NCBI GenBank assembly: GCA_007126865.1
Contig: SLAN01000311.1
Coordinates: 1-11,348, forward strand
Direction of reading: 5' to 3'
DNA length: 11,348 nucleotides
From: Spirochaetales bacterium
GTDB lineage: Bacteria; Spirochaetota; Spirochaetia; DSM-27196; SKKC01
Shown here one piece after another: positions 1 through 7,831 of this stretch. Numbering within the stretch: position 1 is the stretch's first letter; the number at the start of each line of letters is the position of its first letter. A program made the translations under genes and the position numbers. The notes under the pieces were generated by a model that had not been told where the DNA came from, made no database searches, and saw only the letters and a list, made by a program, of their open reading frames with translations.

Positions 1-261
1 GAGAAAGACGGCGGTATAAACGGTCGCGGTGGGGGAGTCTTCAATGTGCTCTACCAGTGGAAGCGGATACACCTTTCCCGAGCTTCCTTGATATACCCGG
101 CCTTCGAGGTACATCGGATGCGGCGTCGGCCTGCCGGTACGATACGTCGGGATTTCAACTGGCTGGACCCAGATGCGAGCTGTCGTACTCGTCACAGTCG
201 GTCTTGCCGCCTCATCGATGAAGATTACGTCGTTGATCGTCCTGGATTGAGTCCTGTTCAT
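1..261 (-). CDS. DUF5107-type protein, N-terminal 87 residues (cut by left edge)
   Basis: Reading the minus strand from the ATG at 261-259 gives 87 uninterrupted codons that run off the left edge, so the gene is real but incomplete. The residues include IPTY, NPMF-like HPMYLEGRVYQGSSG (about 48-62), VYPLPL and finally VYTAVFL. From memory this matches the opening of DUF5107 proteins, which are long (often about 1000 residues with TPR repeats) and frequently found beside sugar transporters and glycosidases. Their biochemical role is not established; a carbohydrate-related role is inferred from context. There is no signal peptide in the visible part. A possible ribosome site (AAAGGGA on the minus strand, 271-277 on the plus strand) lies about 10 bases before the ATG. 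The gene is divergent from the AraC regulator, and the about 60-base gap is likely to hold both promoters. The family call is made by eye. Confidence 0.72.
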   Translation of the reverse strand, partial: MNRTQSRTINDVIFIDEAARPTVTSTTARIWVQPVEIPTYRTGRPTPHPMYLEGRVYQGSSGKVYPLPLVEHIEDSPTATVYTAVFL

Positions 262-324
262 CCGTTGGATCCCTTTGCGTCGATGCTGCCCATAGTTCAA
301 TGACCATACGCCGGACTTCCGACG

Positions 325-1266
325 ATGAGAATGGACAGCGGCGCAAAAACATGGATAGAATTCGTCTCGATGTTCAACATAGACCGTCCGGAGCGGCGAG
401 ACGGTTTTCCCCAGGAGACTCTATACGTCGTTCCGCGCAAACTCCTGCACCGTGCGCGTGCCAATCCTGCACTTCACGGCCTTACGGTGACCGACGCCGG
501 AATGTTCCCGAACGCACGCTTCCACCTCAGGCGGCGCGAATCCGGCTGCGATGAGCACATCTTTATAATGTGCACCGAGGGCACGGGGTTCGTGTCACTT
601 CCGGATCGCGATGTGGAGCTGGTGCCGGGCTGTGCGGTTACCGTCCCGTCCGGTGCACCCCATGAGTATGGAGCCGACCGTGATAATCCATGGACAATTT
701 ACTGGATGCATGTCGTGGGAGATTTCGTTCCGGTCTACATTCCGCACCTTCAGTCGGGTCGCGCGGTCGAGGTGCCGCCTGAGTGCGACGATTTCGTCAT
801 CCTGCTCTTCCAACGTATCTTCTCTCTTCTTTCCCGCGGAACAGCCGAATCGTACCTTACGACGGCAAGTGCCGCTGCCGAACTTATTCTTTCGAGCATT
901 TATCTCGGCAACCGCTCAAGCTCCGACCGTACCCATGCTGCCGGTTCGCACGAAGTCGAGGATTTGATCGCCTATATCCAGGACCACCTGGAGGAGCGCA
1001 TTACCCTGGAACATTTATGCTCCCGTTCGCACCTTAGTGTCTCGCGCATTTCCCAGCTCTTTCGTGAAATGACCGGACACGCACCGATCGAGTTCGTTCA
1101 ACACCAGAGAGTTCAGCGGGCGTGTTACTACCTTGACGCGACGACCGAACCGATAGGGTATATTGCCGAGCAGGTCGGCTTCGAGGACCAGTTCTACTTC
1201 TCGAGGGTGTTTCGTAAAGTAACCGGCATGCCACCACGCGAATATCGTAAGAGCCGCAGCAATTGA
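325..1266 (+). CDS. AraC-family transcriptional regulator with N-terminal cupin-like sensor domain
   Basis: A 313-residue protein with the usual AraC layout. Residues about 30-150 form a cupin-like AraC ligand-binding domain, with the typical pattern GxGFVSLPDR...VELVPGCAVTVPSGAPHEY followed by PWTIYWMHVVG. Residues about 211-310 form the double helix-turn-helix DNA-binding domain: the first helix pair is at ITLEHLCSRSHLSVSRISQLFREMTG and the second contains IGYIAEQVGFEDQFYFSRVFRKVTGMPPREYR, the family signature. The arrangement resembles MsmR/RafR-type activators of sugar operons, so a sugar-responsive activator of the downstream transporter-GH2 genes is the likely role; the inducer is unknown. 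No strong ribosome site is visible. ATGs at 325, 331 and 370 are all possible, and the 370 start would still leave about 298 residues, close to the usual length. The gene ends about 100 bases before the binding-protein gene on the same strand. Confidence 0.9.
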   Translation: MRMDSGAKTWIEFVSMFNIDRPERRDGFPQETLYVVPRKLLHRARANPALHGLTVTDAGMFPNARFHLRRRESGCDEHIFIMCTEGTGFVSLPDRDVELVPGCAVTVPSGAPHEYGADRDNPWTIYWMHVVGDFVPVYIPHLQSGRAVEVPPECDDFVILLFQRIFSLLSRGTAESYLTTASAAAELILSSIYLGNRSSSDRTHAAGSHEVEDLIAYIQDHLEERITLEHLCSRSHLSVSRISQLFREMTGHAPIEFVQHQRVQRACYYLDATTEPIGYIAEQVGFEDQFYFSRVFRKVTGMPPREYRKSRSN

Positions 1267-1293
1267 ACTTCGAATTGGGAAATTGTCCATAAT
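1263..1293 (+). promoter_or_regulatory. Candidate promoter for the sugar-uptake operon
   Basis: TTGAAC (1263-1268) and CATAAT (1288-1293) are separated by 19 bases, longer than the ideal 17, as is common at activator-dependent promoters. The -35 box would overlap the stop codon of the AraC gene. Three AATTG pentamers (1261-1265, 1273-1277, 1281-1285) overlap it, and a fourth lies at 1347-1351. Transcription from here would leave a leader of about 65 bases before the binding-protein start. This is a match by eye only, and read-through from the regulator gene is also possible. Confidence 0.3.
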
Positions 1294-1366
1294 TTTGTCA
1301 TCGCCTCCATGTTCACGCGTCTCCAGCAGACATAGCCTGAGGCATCAATTGAGGAGGATTGCCAGC

Positions 1367-2695
1367 ATGGTACCCAGGAAATTATCGAGTCGGTTGCCGC
1401 GGTTCATCCTGCTGCTTCTTGTTACAGGTCTGGTCGCGATCGTGGTCGCAGCCTGTGGCGGTGCAGCTGACGAGCAAACTGAAGGCGAAGTGACTATTGA
1501 GATGTGGACGCACGATGCACTCTACATTCAGTACTTCGAGAAGCGGGTTGCAGGGTTAAACGAACAAAACGATGATCTCAACATTACCCTCGTGGCGGAG
1601 GAGATGCCTGATCCGATCACATCTTTCGTTTCCGCGTACATTGCGCGCGAGAATCTGCCGGATATGATCGGGGTGGAGCAGGGAGAGTTCCCGATTTTAA
1701 TGGAGGACGATGTCGTCGCGGATGTCCTTGTCGACCTGACTGACCGTATCGGGGATCGATATTCGGACTTTGTCGAGGGCAGATGGGCGCTCTATACACA
1801 TGACGATCGAATCTACGGAGTTGAAAGCGCGCTGAGCGCGGTGGCGTACTACTATCAGCCGGCGATCTTCGAAGAACATGGGCTCGACATTCCCACAACC
1901 TGGGACGAGTATGTCGCGGTAGGACGGGAGCTCGGAGCAGAGGGAATCTCCATCGGAGTAGCTGACAACATGGCGAGCGGTCTCTTCGGAATGATGTTCC
2001 TCCAACGAGGAGGACAGTACTTCGATGAGGATGCAAACCTCGTGTTCGGCGAGGGCCGGAATCGCGAATACGCGGTAGAGGTGCTGAACACGATCAGGGA
2101 GCTTCTTGATGAGGGCGCGCTCTTCGTTGTCTATGGAGATGAGTTCTGGGGTTCTACAATTCCCACGGCGTTCAGCGAAGGACGCCTGGCAGGGATCATC
2201 ATGCCCGACTGGTACAATACGTCGCTGCTTCAACCAGGTGTCGAGGACATGGCTGGCGAATGGCGTGTTGGGCCGATGCCGCTGTGGGACGATCCGGACG
2301 CACACACAACAAGCGTCTGGGGCGGTACCGGGTTCGCGATTACCCAGGCATCCGAGCATCAGGAGATTGTCTGGGAGATTATCGATGACGGCTACATGAG
2401 CCTCGACGGTCAGCTCGACCGATATGCAACCATCGGATTCTTTCCGACGAAGTACGAGGCTCTCGCTCACCCGGACATTGTCGATGTCGAACACGCCTTC
2501 TACGGCGGACAAAACATAGGACAGGTCATCTCGGATGTCGCCCTGGATACGCCGCCGTTGTGGCAGAGTCCGGCGCGAGCATCATTCAACTCCGCACTCG
2601 GAGATACCCTTGTTCCGTTTATCGACGGTGATATATCGGCGGAAGAGCTTGTCGACGAGGTTGTCCGGATTACCGAACAGGATGCCGGACTGTAG
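1367..2695 (+). CDS. Extracellular sugar-binding lipoprotein of a CUT1-type ABC importer
   Basis: A family-1 solute-binding protein of 442 residues that captures the substrate outside the cytoplasmic membrane and hands it to the permeases encoded next. The start is placed at ATG 1367 because GAGGAGG (1351-1357) lies 9 bases upstream and because this gives a proper lipoprotein signal: basic MVPRKLSSRLPR, a hydrophobic stretch to about residue 27, and a VAAC lipobox with the lipidated cysteine at residue 30. An upstream in-frame TTG at 1283 has no such support. The mature part begins VTIEMWTHD and carries typical family segments, such as the region around YGVESALSAVAYYYQP and LDIPTTWDEY, the hinge-proximal GGTGFAIT, and a C-terminal FPTKYEAL. 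Aromatic residues (W, Y) are plentiful, as expected for sugar stacking. Length is normal for the family. The substrate cannot be told from the sequence; the linked GH2 gene suggests an oligosaccharide or glycoside. Confidence 0.92.
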   Translation: MVPRKLSSRLPRFILLLLVTGLVAIVVAACGGAADEQTEGEVTIEMWTHDALYIQYFEKRVAGLNEQNDDLNITLVAEEMPDPITSFVSAYIARENLPDMIGVEQGEFPILMEDDVVADVLVDLTDRIGDRYSDFVEGRWALYTHDDRIYGVESALSAVAYYYQPAIFEEHGLDIPTTWDEYVAVGRELGAEGISIGVADNMASGLFGMMFLQRGGQYFDEDANLVFGEGRNREYAVEVLNTIRELLDEGALFVVYGDEFWGSTIPTAFSEGRLAGIIMPDWYNTSLLQPGVEDMAGEWRVGPMPLWDDPDAHTTSVWGGTGFAITQASEHQEIVWEIIDDGYMSLDGQLDRYATIGFFPTKYEALAHPDIVDVEHAFYGGQNIGQVISDVALDTPPLWQSPARASFNSALGDTLVPFIDGDISAEELVDEVVRITEQDAGL

Positions 2696-2711
2696 TAGCT
2701 CGAGCCGAAAC

Positions 2712-2738
2712 GAAGTTCAACGCGCGGCGATGAACTTC
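2712..2738 (+). other. Intergenic stem-loop 1 after the binding-protein gene
   Basis: GAAGTTCA (2712-2719) pairs perfectly with TGAACTTC (2731-2738) around an 11-base loop. It begins 17 bases after the binding-protein stop codon and has no following U-run, so it is not a classical terminator. A role in 3' end protection of the binding-protein mRNA is plausible but inferred. Confidence 0.5.
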
Positions 2739-2747
2739 CCACGCTTA

Positions 2748-2779
2748 AGCCGGGGGCGAAATCCTACTTGTCCCCGGCT
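2748..2779 (+). other. Intergenic stem-loop 2, GC-rich, before the first permease gene
   Basis: AGCCGGGG (2748-2755) pairs perfectly with CCCCGGCT (2772-2779) around a 16-base loop. The stem lies 5 to 6 bases before the GGGAG ribosome site of the first permease gene. It has no U-run. In many sugar ABC operons a hairpin between the binding-protein and permease genes stabilises the upstream mRNA or lowers downstream translation, so that binding protein is made in excess. The same role is inferred here. Confidence 0.55.
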
Positions 2780-2796
2780 GTCCGGGAGATGTAGGT

Positions 2797-3699
2797 ATGG
2801 CAACCAGTGACGTTACGGTACATCGCGACGGGAGGCTCACACGAGCTACCCTTACCCCTTACACGTTCATAGCTCCGGCCTACGGACTTTTTTTCGCGTT
2901 CATGCTCGGGCCTGCGCTATTCGCCATTGCCATCAGCTTCTTTCGCTGGGGTGGGCTTCGTCCGCCCGAGTTCATCGGGATAGCGAATTACCAGAGAATC
3001 ATTGCGGACGATGTATTCTGGATCTCGGTTCGCAATACGATCACTTACTCGGCGTCGAGTCTCTTTGTCGTCATGCCGCTGGCCCTGCTTCTGGCGATCG
3101 CTTTGAACTCGCCGACGCTCAGGATGAAAACGTTCTGGCGTGCGGTGTATTTCGCACCGATTGTAACCTCCACGGTGGCGATCTCGCAGACCTTTCTCAT
3201 GCTCTTCAGTCGTGAGTTCGGTCTGATCAATATCACGCTGATGCGCATGGGCGTTGAACCGTTGGATTGGCTCGGGTCGCGCGCTCTGGCACGCATTCCG
3301 GTCATTATCGTGATCATTTGGCGCTGGACCGGGCTCACATCCATCTACTTCCTTGCAGGCCTCCAGGGGATACCCGCTGATCTGTATGACGCGGCGCAGG
3401 TCGATGGTGCGAACCGATTGCTGCAGTTCTGGCACATTACCCTTCCGCAGCTGCGTCCGATGACGCTCTTCGTGAGTGTAATCGTCCTGATTGGATCGCT
3501 GCAGGTCTTCGACGAACCGCAGATCCTTACCGGCGGCGGTCCGGCGAACGCGACGCGAAGTGTGGTTCAGTATCTCTATCTCCGCGGAATCGAGCAGTTC
3601 CGCTTCGGCTATGCTGCCACAATCGGTTTCATCCTGTTTGTATCAATCTTCCTTCTCTCGATGGTGCAGATGGGCGTCTTCCAGAAGAAGACAAGCTGA
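2797..3699 (+). CDS. ABC sugar importer permease, MalF/UgpA type
   Basis: An inner-membrane permease of 300 residues, the usual length for this family, forming half of the translocation channel. It has about six hydrophobic segments, starting with YTFIAPAYGLFFAFMLGPALF near residue 22 and ending with IGFILFVSIFLLSMVQM near the C-terminus. The cytoplasmic EAA loop, which docks on the ATPase, lies at about residues 192-214 and reads IPADLYDAAQVDGANRLLQF followed by HITLPQL, a near-canonical version with the conserved DGA. The start ATG at 2797 is preceded by GGGAG (2784-2788). The gene follows the binding-protein gene after 101 bases containing two hairpins, and precedes the second permease by only a few bases, so the two permeases are certainly co-transcribed. 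Confidence 0.93.
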   Translation: MATSDVTVHRDGRLTRATLTPYTFIAPAYGLFFAFMLGPALFAIAISFFRWGGLRPPEFIGIANYQRIIADDVFWISVRNTITYSASSLFVVMPLALLLAIALNSPTLRMKTFWRAVYFAPIVTSTVAISQTFLMLFSREFGLINITLMRMGVEPLDWLGSRALARIPVIIVIIWRWTGLTSIYFLAGLQGIPADLYDAAQVDGANRLLQFWHITLPQLRPMTLFVSVIVLIGSLQVFDEPQILTGGGPANATRSVVQYLYLRGIEQFRFGYAATIGFILFVSIFLLSMVQMGVFQKKTS

Positions 3700-3717
3700 A
3701 CAGGGAGGACAATGCTT

Positions 3718-4593
3718 ATGGCAACCCCGCGACCTTCGACTGTGGTATCTCCCGGACGACATCGGTTTCTGTCCGGCCTGGCCGATCTCGGAATGAACTT
3801 CGCGGTCGCTATCGGGGGAATCTTCATGATCCTCCCGTTCGTGTGGATGGTTAGCGCCTCGTTCAAGACGACCACCGAGATATTTCGGCCGGCTACATTG
3901 CTTCCGTCGAGCTTCAATCTCAACAACTATCTCGACCTGTTCACTCGCTGGCCATTTGCGCAGTGGTTTACGAACAGCCTGATCGTCGCCGGCGCAACGA
4001 CGATGGCGGTGCTTTTCTTCTGCAGTCTGGCGGGATTCGCGTTCTCGAAGTATCGCTTTCGCGGCCGAAAGCAGCTTTTTTTCGGGCTTCTCGGATCGGC
4101 GATGATTCCGTTCCCGATCCTCGTTATCCCTCTGTTTGTCATCGTGAGCAATCTCGGATGGACCAATTCAATGGTAGCCCTGATTGTGCCATTCATGGCG
4201 CCCGCGATCGGTATTTTTCTCATGAAGCAATACATGGAGTACGTTCCGCAGGAGATGCTCGATTCCTCGAGGATGGACGGCGCAAGTGAGTTTCGTATCT
4301 ATGCCCAGATTGTTCTGCCTATCGTCGGTCCGGGTTTGGCGACGCTTGCGATCATTACCTTTCTCAACAGCTGGAACAGCTTTCTGTGGCCGCTGGTTGT
4401 TGTGAGGCGCGAAGTATCCATGACCCTGCCGGTCGGCATGGCGAACATGCTCACCGCCGTCTCGGCAGGCTCGGCGCGCCCGTATGGGCCCGCCATGGCG
4501 GCGGCGACACTCGTCTGCATTCCGACGGTCGCCGTGTTTCTGCTTGTGCAGCGCTACTACATTGCAGGGATTGCCTCAGGCGCGGTGAAGTAA
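3718..4593 (+). CDS. ABC sugar importer permease, MalG/UgpE type
   Basis: The second permease half, 291 residues from the chosen start. GGGAGG (3703-3708) is 9 bases before ATG 3718 but only 3 bases before ATG 3712, so 3718 is preferred; the alternative would add just two residues. The protein has about six membrane segments, with an N-terminal one (FAVAIGGIFMILPFVWMVSA) followed by the MalG-type stretch ASFKTTTEIF. The EAA loop is at about residues 176-199, reading VPQEMLDSSRMDGASEFRIY and then LPIVGPG. In this copy the usual EAA alanine pair is replaced by serines, while the conserved DGA remains. It pairs with the permease just upstream. No ATPase gene follows, so a shared MsmX-type ATPase encoded elsewhere probably energises the system. 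The stop codon TAA overlaps the ATG of the GH2 gene. Confidence 0.93.
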   Translation: MATPRPSTVVSPGRHRFLSGLADLGMNFAVAIGGIFMILPFVWMVSASFKTTTEIFRPATLLPSSFNLNNYLDLFTRWPFAQWFTNSLIVAGATTMAVLFFCSLAGFAFSKYRFRGRKQLFFGLLGSAMIPFPILVIPLFVIVSNLGWTNSMVALIVPFMAPAIGIFLMKQYMEYVPQEMLDSSRMDGASEFRIYAQIVLPIVGPGLATLAIITFLNSWNSFLWPLVVVRREVSMTLPVGMANMLTAVSAGSARPYGPAMAAATLVCIPTVAVFLLVQRYYIAGIASGAVK

Positions 4594-7574
4594 TGCCGCG
4601 TCCGGCCGGCTATCCCCGCAACACAAGGAACTCATTCGTGAAAGAATCAGAAACAACTGACCTCAGCGGTACGTGGCACGTTCAGCTCGACCCCGACGAT
4701 CGCGGATTGCGCGAGCGATGGTTTGAGCAGTTCCCCGAAGACGGGATCGTGACGGTCGCGCTGCCGGGGAGCCTTCAGGAGCAGCGGGTCGGGGATCTTC
4801 CCGGACCCGGAACGACGTGGGTCGGGAACCAGTTCGATAAGGCGTTCTACCACGAGGATCGATACAAACCGTACCGGCAGCCGGAGTCGTTCAAGTTTCC
4901 GTACTGGCTGCAGCCCGACCGGCGCTACATCGGTCCGGCCTGGTTTACCCGCACGTTCGAGCTGGCGCCCGATAAAGAGGGACGTCGCATCGTCCTCTTG
5001 CTCGAACGACCCCACTGGGAGACCCGCGTATATCTGGACGGTAAGTACATCGGCAGCAACGACAGCCTTTCGGTCCCGCATGAATACGATCTCGGTACGG
5101 AGGTCAAGCCGGGAGAGCATTCGCTTGTCATTCGCGTGGATAATCGACTGCTCTACAACGTCGGACCGAATGCGCACAGCGTATCCGATCATACGCAGGG
5201 TAACTGGAACGGAATCGTGGGGCGAGTCGAGCTGCGTTCGGAGAGTCCGGTCTGGATCGAAGATGTCCAGGTCGTTCCCTCCATTCGCAGAAGGTCAGCG
5301 ACTGTCCGTGTCGAAATCGGCAACCGCACCGGGAACGTCGTACTCGGAGAAGCCGAGGTCTCGGCGTCGTACATGATCGGTTCCGCACGCGGCAGCGCCA
5401 ACTCGGAGATCACCGAGAATGTGGCCGGACCGGACAATCTCCGCGGCTCCGGCAACTCAATGCAGGCGGGATTCGAGATACCGCGTTACGGCACAACGAT
5501 TTACCGCGAGCTCCGGTTCGTCGAGGATGTGCCCCTTTGGGATGAGTTCATCCCCGAGTTGGTGACCGTCGATGTAGCGCTTTCTGCGAAGTCGATTGAT
5601 GCCGGAAGGTCGTACAACGACAGCCATCGGCTGCAAACCGGTCTGCGCGAGGTGAGTGCGGAAGACAAAGAGCTCCGAATCAACAACAGAAAGCTCTTTC
5701 TGCGCGGTACGCTCGAATGCTGCGTTTTTCCTCTGACCGGCTACCCACCGACGGACGTAGACAGTTGGAGCAGAATCTGCGACAGAATCAAGGAGTACGG
5801 GCTGAATCATCTCCGGTTTCATTCGTGGTGTCCTCCGGCAGCAGCATTTGAGGCCGCCGATCGCGCCGGCGTCTATCTGCAGGTCGAGTGTCCCGCGTGG
5901 GCAAATCAGGGCGCGAGCGTTGGTGAGAACGCACCGTTCGACGACTGGCTTTTCCGCGAAGGGGAGCGAATCGTCCGGGCGTACGGGAATCATCCATCGT
6001 TCATTATGATGGCGTACGGTAACGAGCCTGCAGGTCGCATCGAGGAGTTCCTCGGACTCTGGGTTACACATTGGAAATCCCGCGATTCGAGGCGGGTTTA
6101 TACCAGTGGCGCCGGCTGGCCGGCAATCCCGGAAAACGACTATCACAACATCCCGGAGCCGAGAATTCAGGCGTGGGGAGCCGGACTCGATTCACGAATC
6201 AATGCCCTGCCACCGGCAACCGTCACCGACTACTCGCCTTCGGTCGACGCGCAAGACCGCGTCATCGTGAGCCACGAGATCGGTCAGTGGTGCGTATTCC
6301 CGAACTTCGATGAGATTCCGAAATACAGCGGTACGTTGAAGCCGAAGAATTTCGAAATCTTTCGAGACTTCCTCGAAAAGAAGGGCATGGGAGACCAGGC
6401 ACGCGATTTCCTGCACAGCTCCGGTCGGCTTCAGGTGCTGGCCTACAAGGAGGAGATCGAATCGGCACTTCGTACGCCCGGATTCGGTGGTTTTCAGCTG
6501 CTCGGGCTCAACGACTTTCCCGGTCAGGGAACCGCGCTCGTGGGGGTGCTCGATCCGTTCTGGGACGACAAGGGGTATGTCACCGGCGACGAGTTCAGGG
6601 AGTTCTGTGGCCCTTCGGTGCTGCTCGCCAGGCTTCCCAGGCGCTGTTATCGAAGCAGCGAAGTACTCGACATCGCAGTCGACATTGCACACTACGGTGA
6701 GTCGGAGCACGACGGCGTTCGGGTGCAATGGCGGATCGAATCCGACGCCGGACACAAGGTTGTCTCTGGAGAGTTTTCCCATGACGCTGTCGTGGTGCGA
6801 GGATTGACGAGGATCGGCCGGCTTTCGCAGGCGCTTGGCGAGCTCAATGTCGCCCGGAGGTATCAATTAATACTCGAGTGCCCGCAGTTTGATATCCGGA
6901 ATCGATGGGACTTCTGGGTTTTTCCCGATATGCTGCACCCCGATACTTCCCATGCAGCGAGCGAACGTGCCGAGACCCCTGATGGTCGTAGAGCGCGGAA
7001 ACCGGATCGGTCTGAGCGCTCGGCGTCCGACCTGAAACCGGACGTCCTTGTAGTGCGGGAGCTCGACTCGTCGGTCTACGATCGGATTAGCGCCGGTGCG
7101 ACGGCTCTGTTTGTTCCGCCGGCGGAAACGGTGAAGAGCGACGTCGAGCTCGGGTTTTCCCCCGTCTTCTGGAACACCGCGTGGACCAACGGACAGGCTC
7201 CACACACCCTCGGCCTCGTGTGTGACCCTGGACACCCGTGTCTCCGCCACTTTCCGACGCAAAACCATTCGAACTGGCAGTGGTGGGAGCTCATACATGG
7301 GGCGGCGGCCATCGTCCTCGACGAGCTGCCGCATTCAGTACATCCGATCATCCAACCGATTGATACCTGGTTTCGCAGCCATCGCCTCGCGCTCCTGTTC
7401 GAGGCGACCGTCGGAGCAGGCAAAATCGTCGTGAGCAGCATGGACGTTGTCACCGACCTCGAGAATCGGATCGTCGCCCGGCAGATGCGCTACAGCATCG
7501 ACGAGTACATGTCCAGTGGCGAGTTTGCCCCGAATGTGTCGCTCGAACGCGAGGATCTGGCGAAACTATTCTAA
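4593..7574 (+). CDS. Glycoside hydrolase family 2 enzyme (beta-glycosidase, substrate unknown)
   Basis: A 993-residue cytoplasmic enzyme with no signal peptide, expected to remove non-reducing-end sugars from the imported substrate by a retaining mechanism. The N-terminal galactose-binding-like domain (about 20-230) carries HWETRVYLDGKYIGSND at 141 onward and QGNWNGIVGRVEL near 204, both typical of GH2. An immunoglobulin-like domain follows, then a TIM barrel from about residue 370 to 690. The proposed acid/base is Glu478 in YGNEP and the proposed nucleophile is Glu562 in SHEIGQW, 84 residues apart, within the GH2 range. GFQLLGLNDFPGQG (near 632) is a further barrel motif. After a charged linker (about 782-816) a C-terminal alpha/beta domain follows, perhaps amidotransferase-like. 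ATG 4593 overlaps the permease stop (TAATG), suggesting coupled translation; GTG 4638 with AAGGA 8 bases upstream is an equally good start and would shorten it by 15 residues. Whether it is a galactosidase, glucuronidase or another activity cannot be told. Confidence 0.88.
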   Translation: MPRPAGYPRNTRNSFVKESETTDLSGTWHVQLDPDDRGLRERWFEQFPEDGIVTVALPGSLQEQRVGDLPGPGTTWVGNQFDKAFYHEDRYKPYRQPESFKFPYWLQPDRRYIGPAWFTRTFELAPDKEGRRIVLLLERPHWETRVYLDGKYIGSNDSLSVPHEYDLGTEVKPGEHSLVIRVDNRLLYNVGPNAHSVSDHTQGNWNGIVGRVELRSESPVWIEDVQVVPSIRRRSATVRVEIGNRTGNVVLGEAEVSASYMIGSARGSANSEITENVAGPDNLRGSGNSMQAGFEIPRYGTTIYRELRFVEDVPLWDEFIPELVTVDVALSAKSIDAGRSYNDSHRLQTGLREVSAEDKELRINNRKLFLRGTLECCVFPLTGYPPTDVDSWSRICDRIKEYGLNHLRFHSWCPPAAAFEAADRAGVYLQVECPAWANQGASVGENAPFDDWLFREGERIVRAYGNHPSFIMMAYGNEPAGRIEEFLGLWVTHWKSRDSRRVYTSGAGWPAIPENDYHNIPEPRIQAWGAGLDSRINALPPATVTDYSPSVDAQDRVIVSHEIGQWCVFPNFDEIPKYSGTLKPKNFEIFRDFLEKKGMGDQARDFLHSSGRLQVLAYKEEIESALRTPGFGGFQLLGLNDFPGQGTALVGVLDPFWDDKGYVTGDEFREFCGPSVLLARLPRRCYRSSEVLDIAVDIAHYGESEHDGVRVQWRIESDAGHKVVSGEFSHDAVVVRGLTRIGRLSQALGELNVARRYQLILECPQFDIRNRWDFWVFPDMLHPDTSHAASERAETPDGRRARKPDRSERSASDLKPDVLVVRELDSSVYDRISAGATALFVPPAETVKSDVELGFSPVFWNTAWTNGQAPHTLGLVCDPGHPCLRHFPTQNHSNWQWWELIHGAAAIVLDELPHSVHPIIQPIDTWFRSHRLALLFEATVGAGKIVVSSMDVVTDLENRIVARQMRYSIDEYMSSGEFAPNVSLEREDLAKLF

Positions 7575-7831
7575 GAGACCGCGGTTCGGCTATCTGGCTG
7601 TCGATCGCTGCGAGTTCGGTTCGGTACTATTCCGCTGCGCCCATCGATCTCTACGCGGGCGGCCCGCGGCCGATTGGTTACACGGTGCCGTGGCGGGCAT
7701 TCTGGTCGACGAAATCGCACGTTACCAAACGCGACAAGAGCTACCGCACGGACGTGGTGAGCGGAACTTCCGGACGAAAACTGTTACCTGTCGTAAGGCG
7801 CGTTATGCGCGTGTCGGAATTCATTACCGGA

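Noticed and set aside
1283..1366. N-terminal extension of the binding protein from TTG 1283
   Set aside because: The strong GAGGAGG site and the normal lipoprotein signal peptide both point to ATG 1367; the extension would place a 28-residue tail before the signal peptide.
1617..2512. Long minus-strand open frames opposite the binding-protein gene
   Set aside because: They have no recognisable motifs and unusual residue composition, and lie wholly opposite a well-supported gene; they are antisense shadows of its codon use.
4386..4592. N-terminal extension of the GH2 enzyme overlapping the second permease
   Set aside because: The extra 69 residues are an out-of-frame reading of the permease gene, rich in Cys, Arg and His, with no family resemblance.
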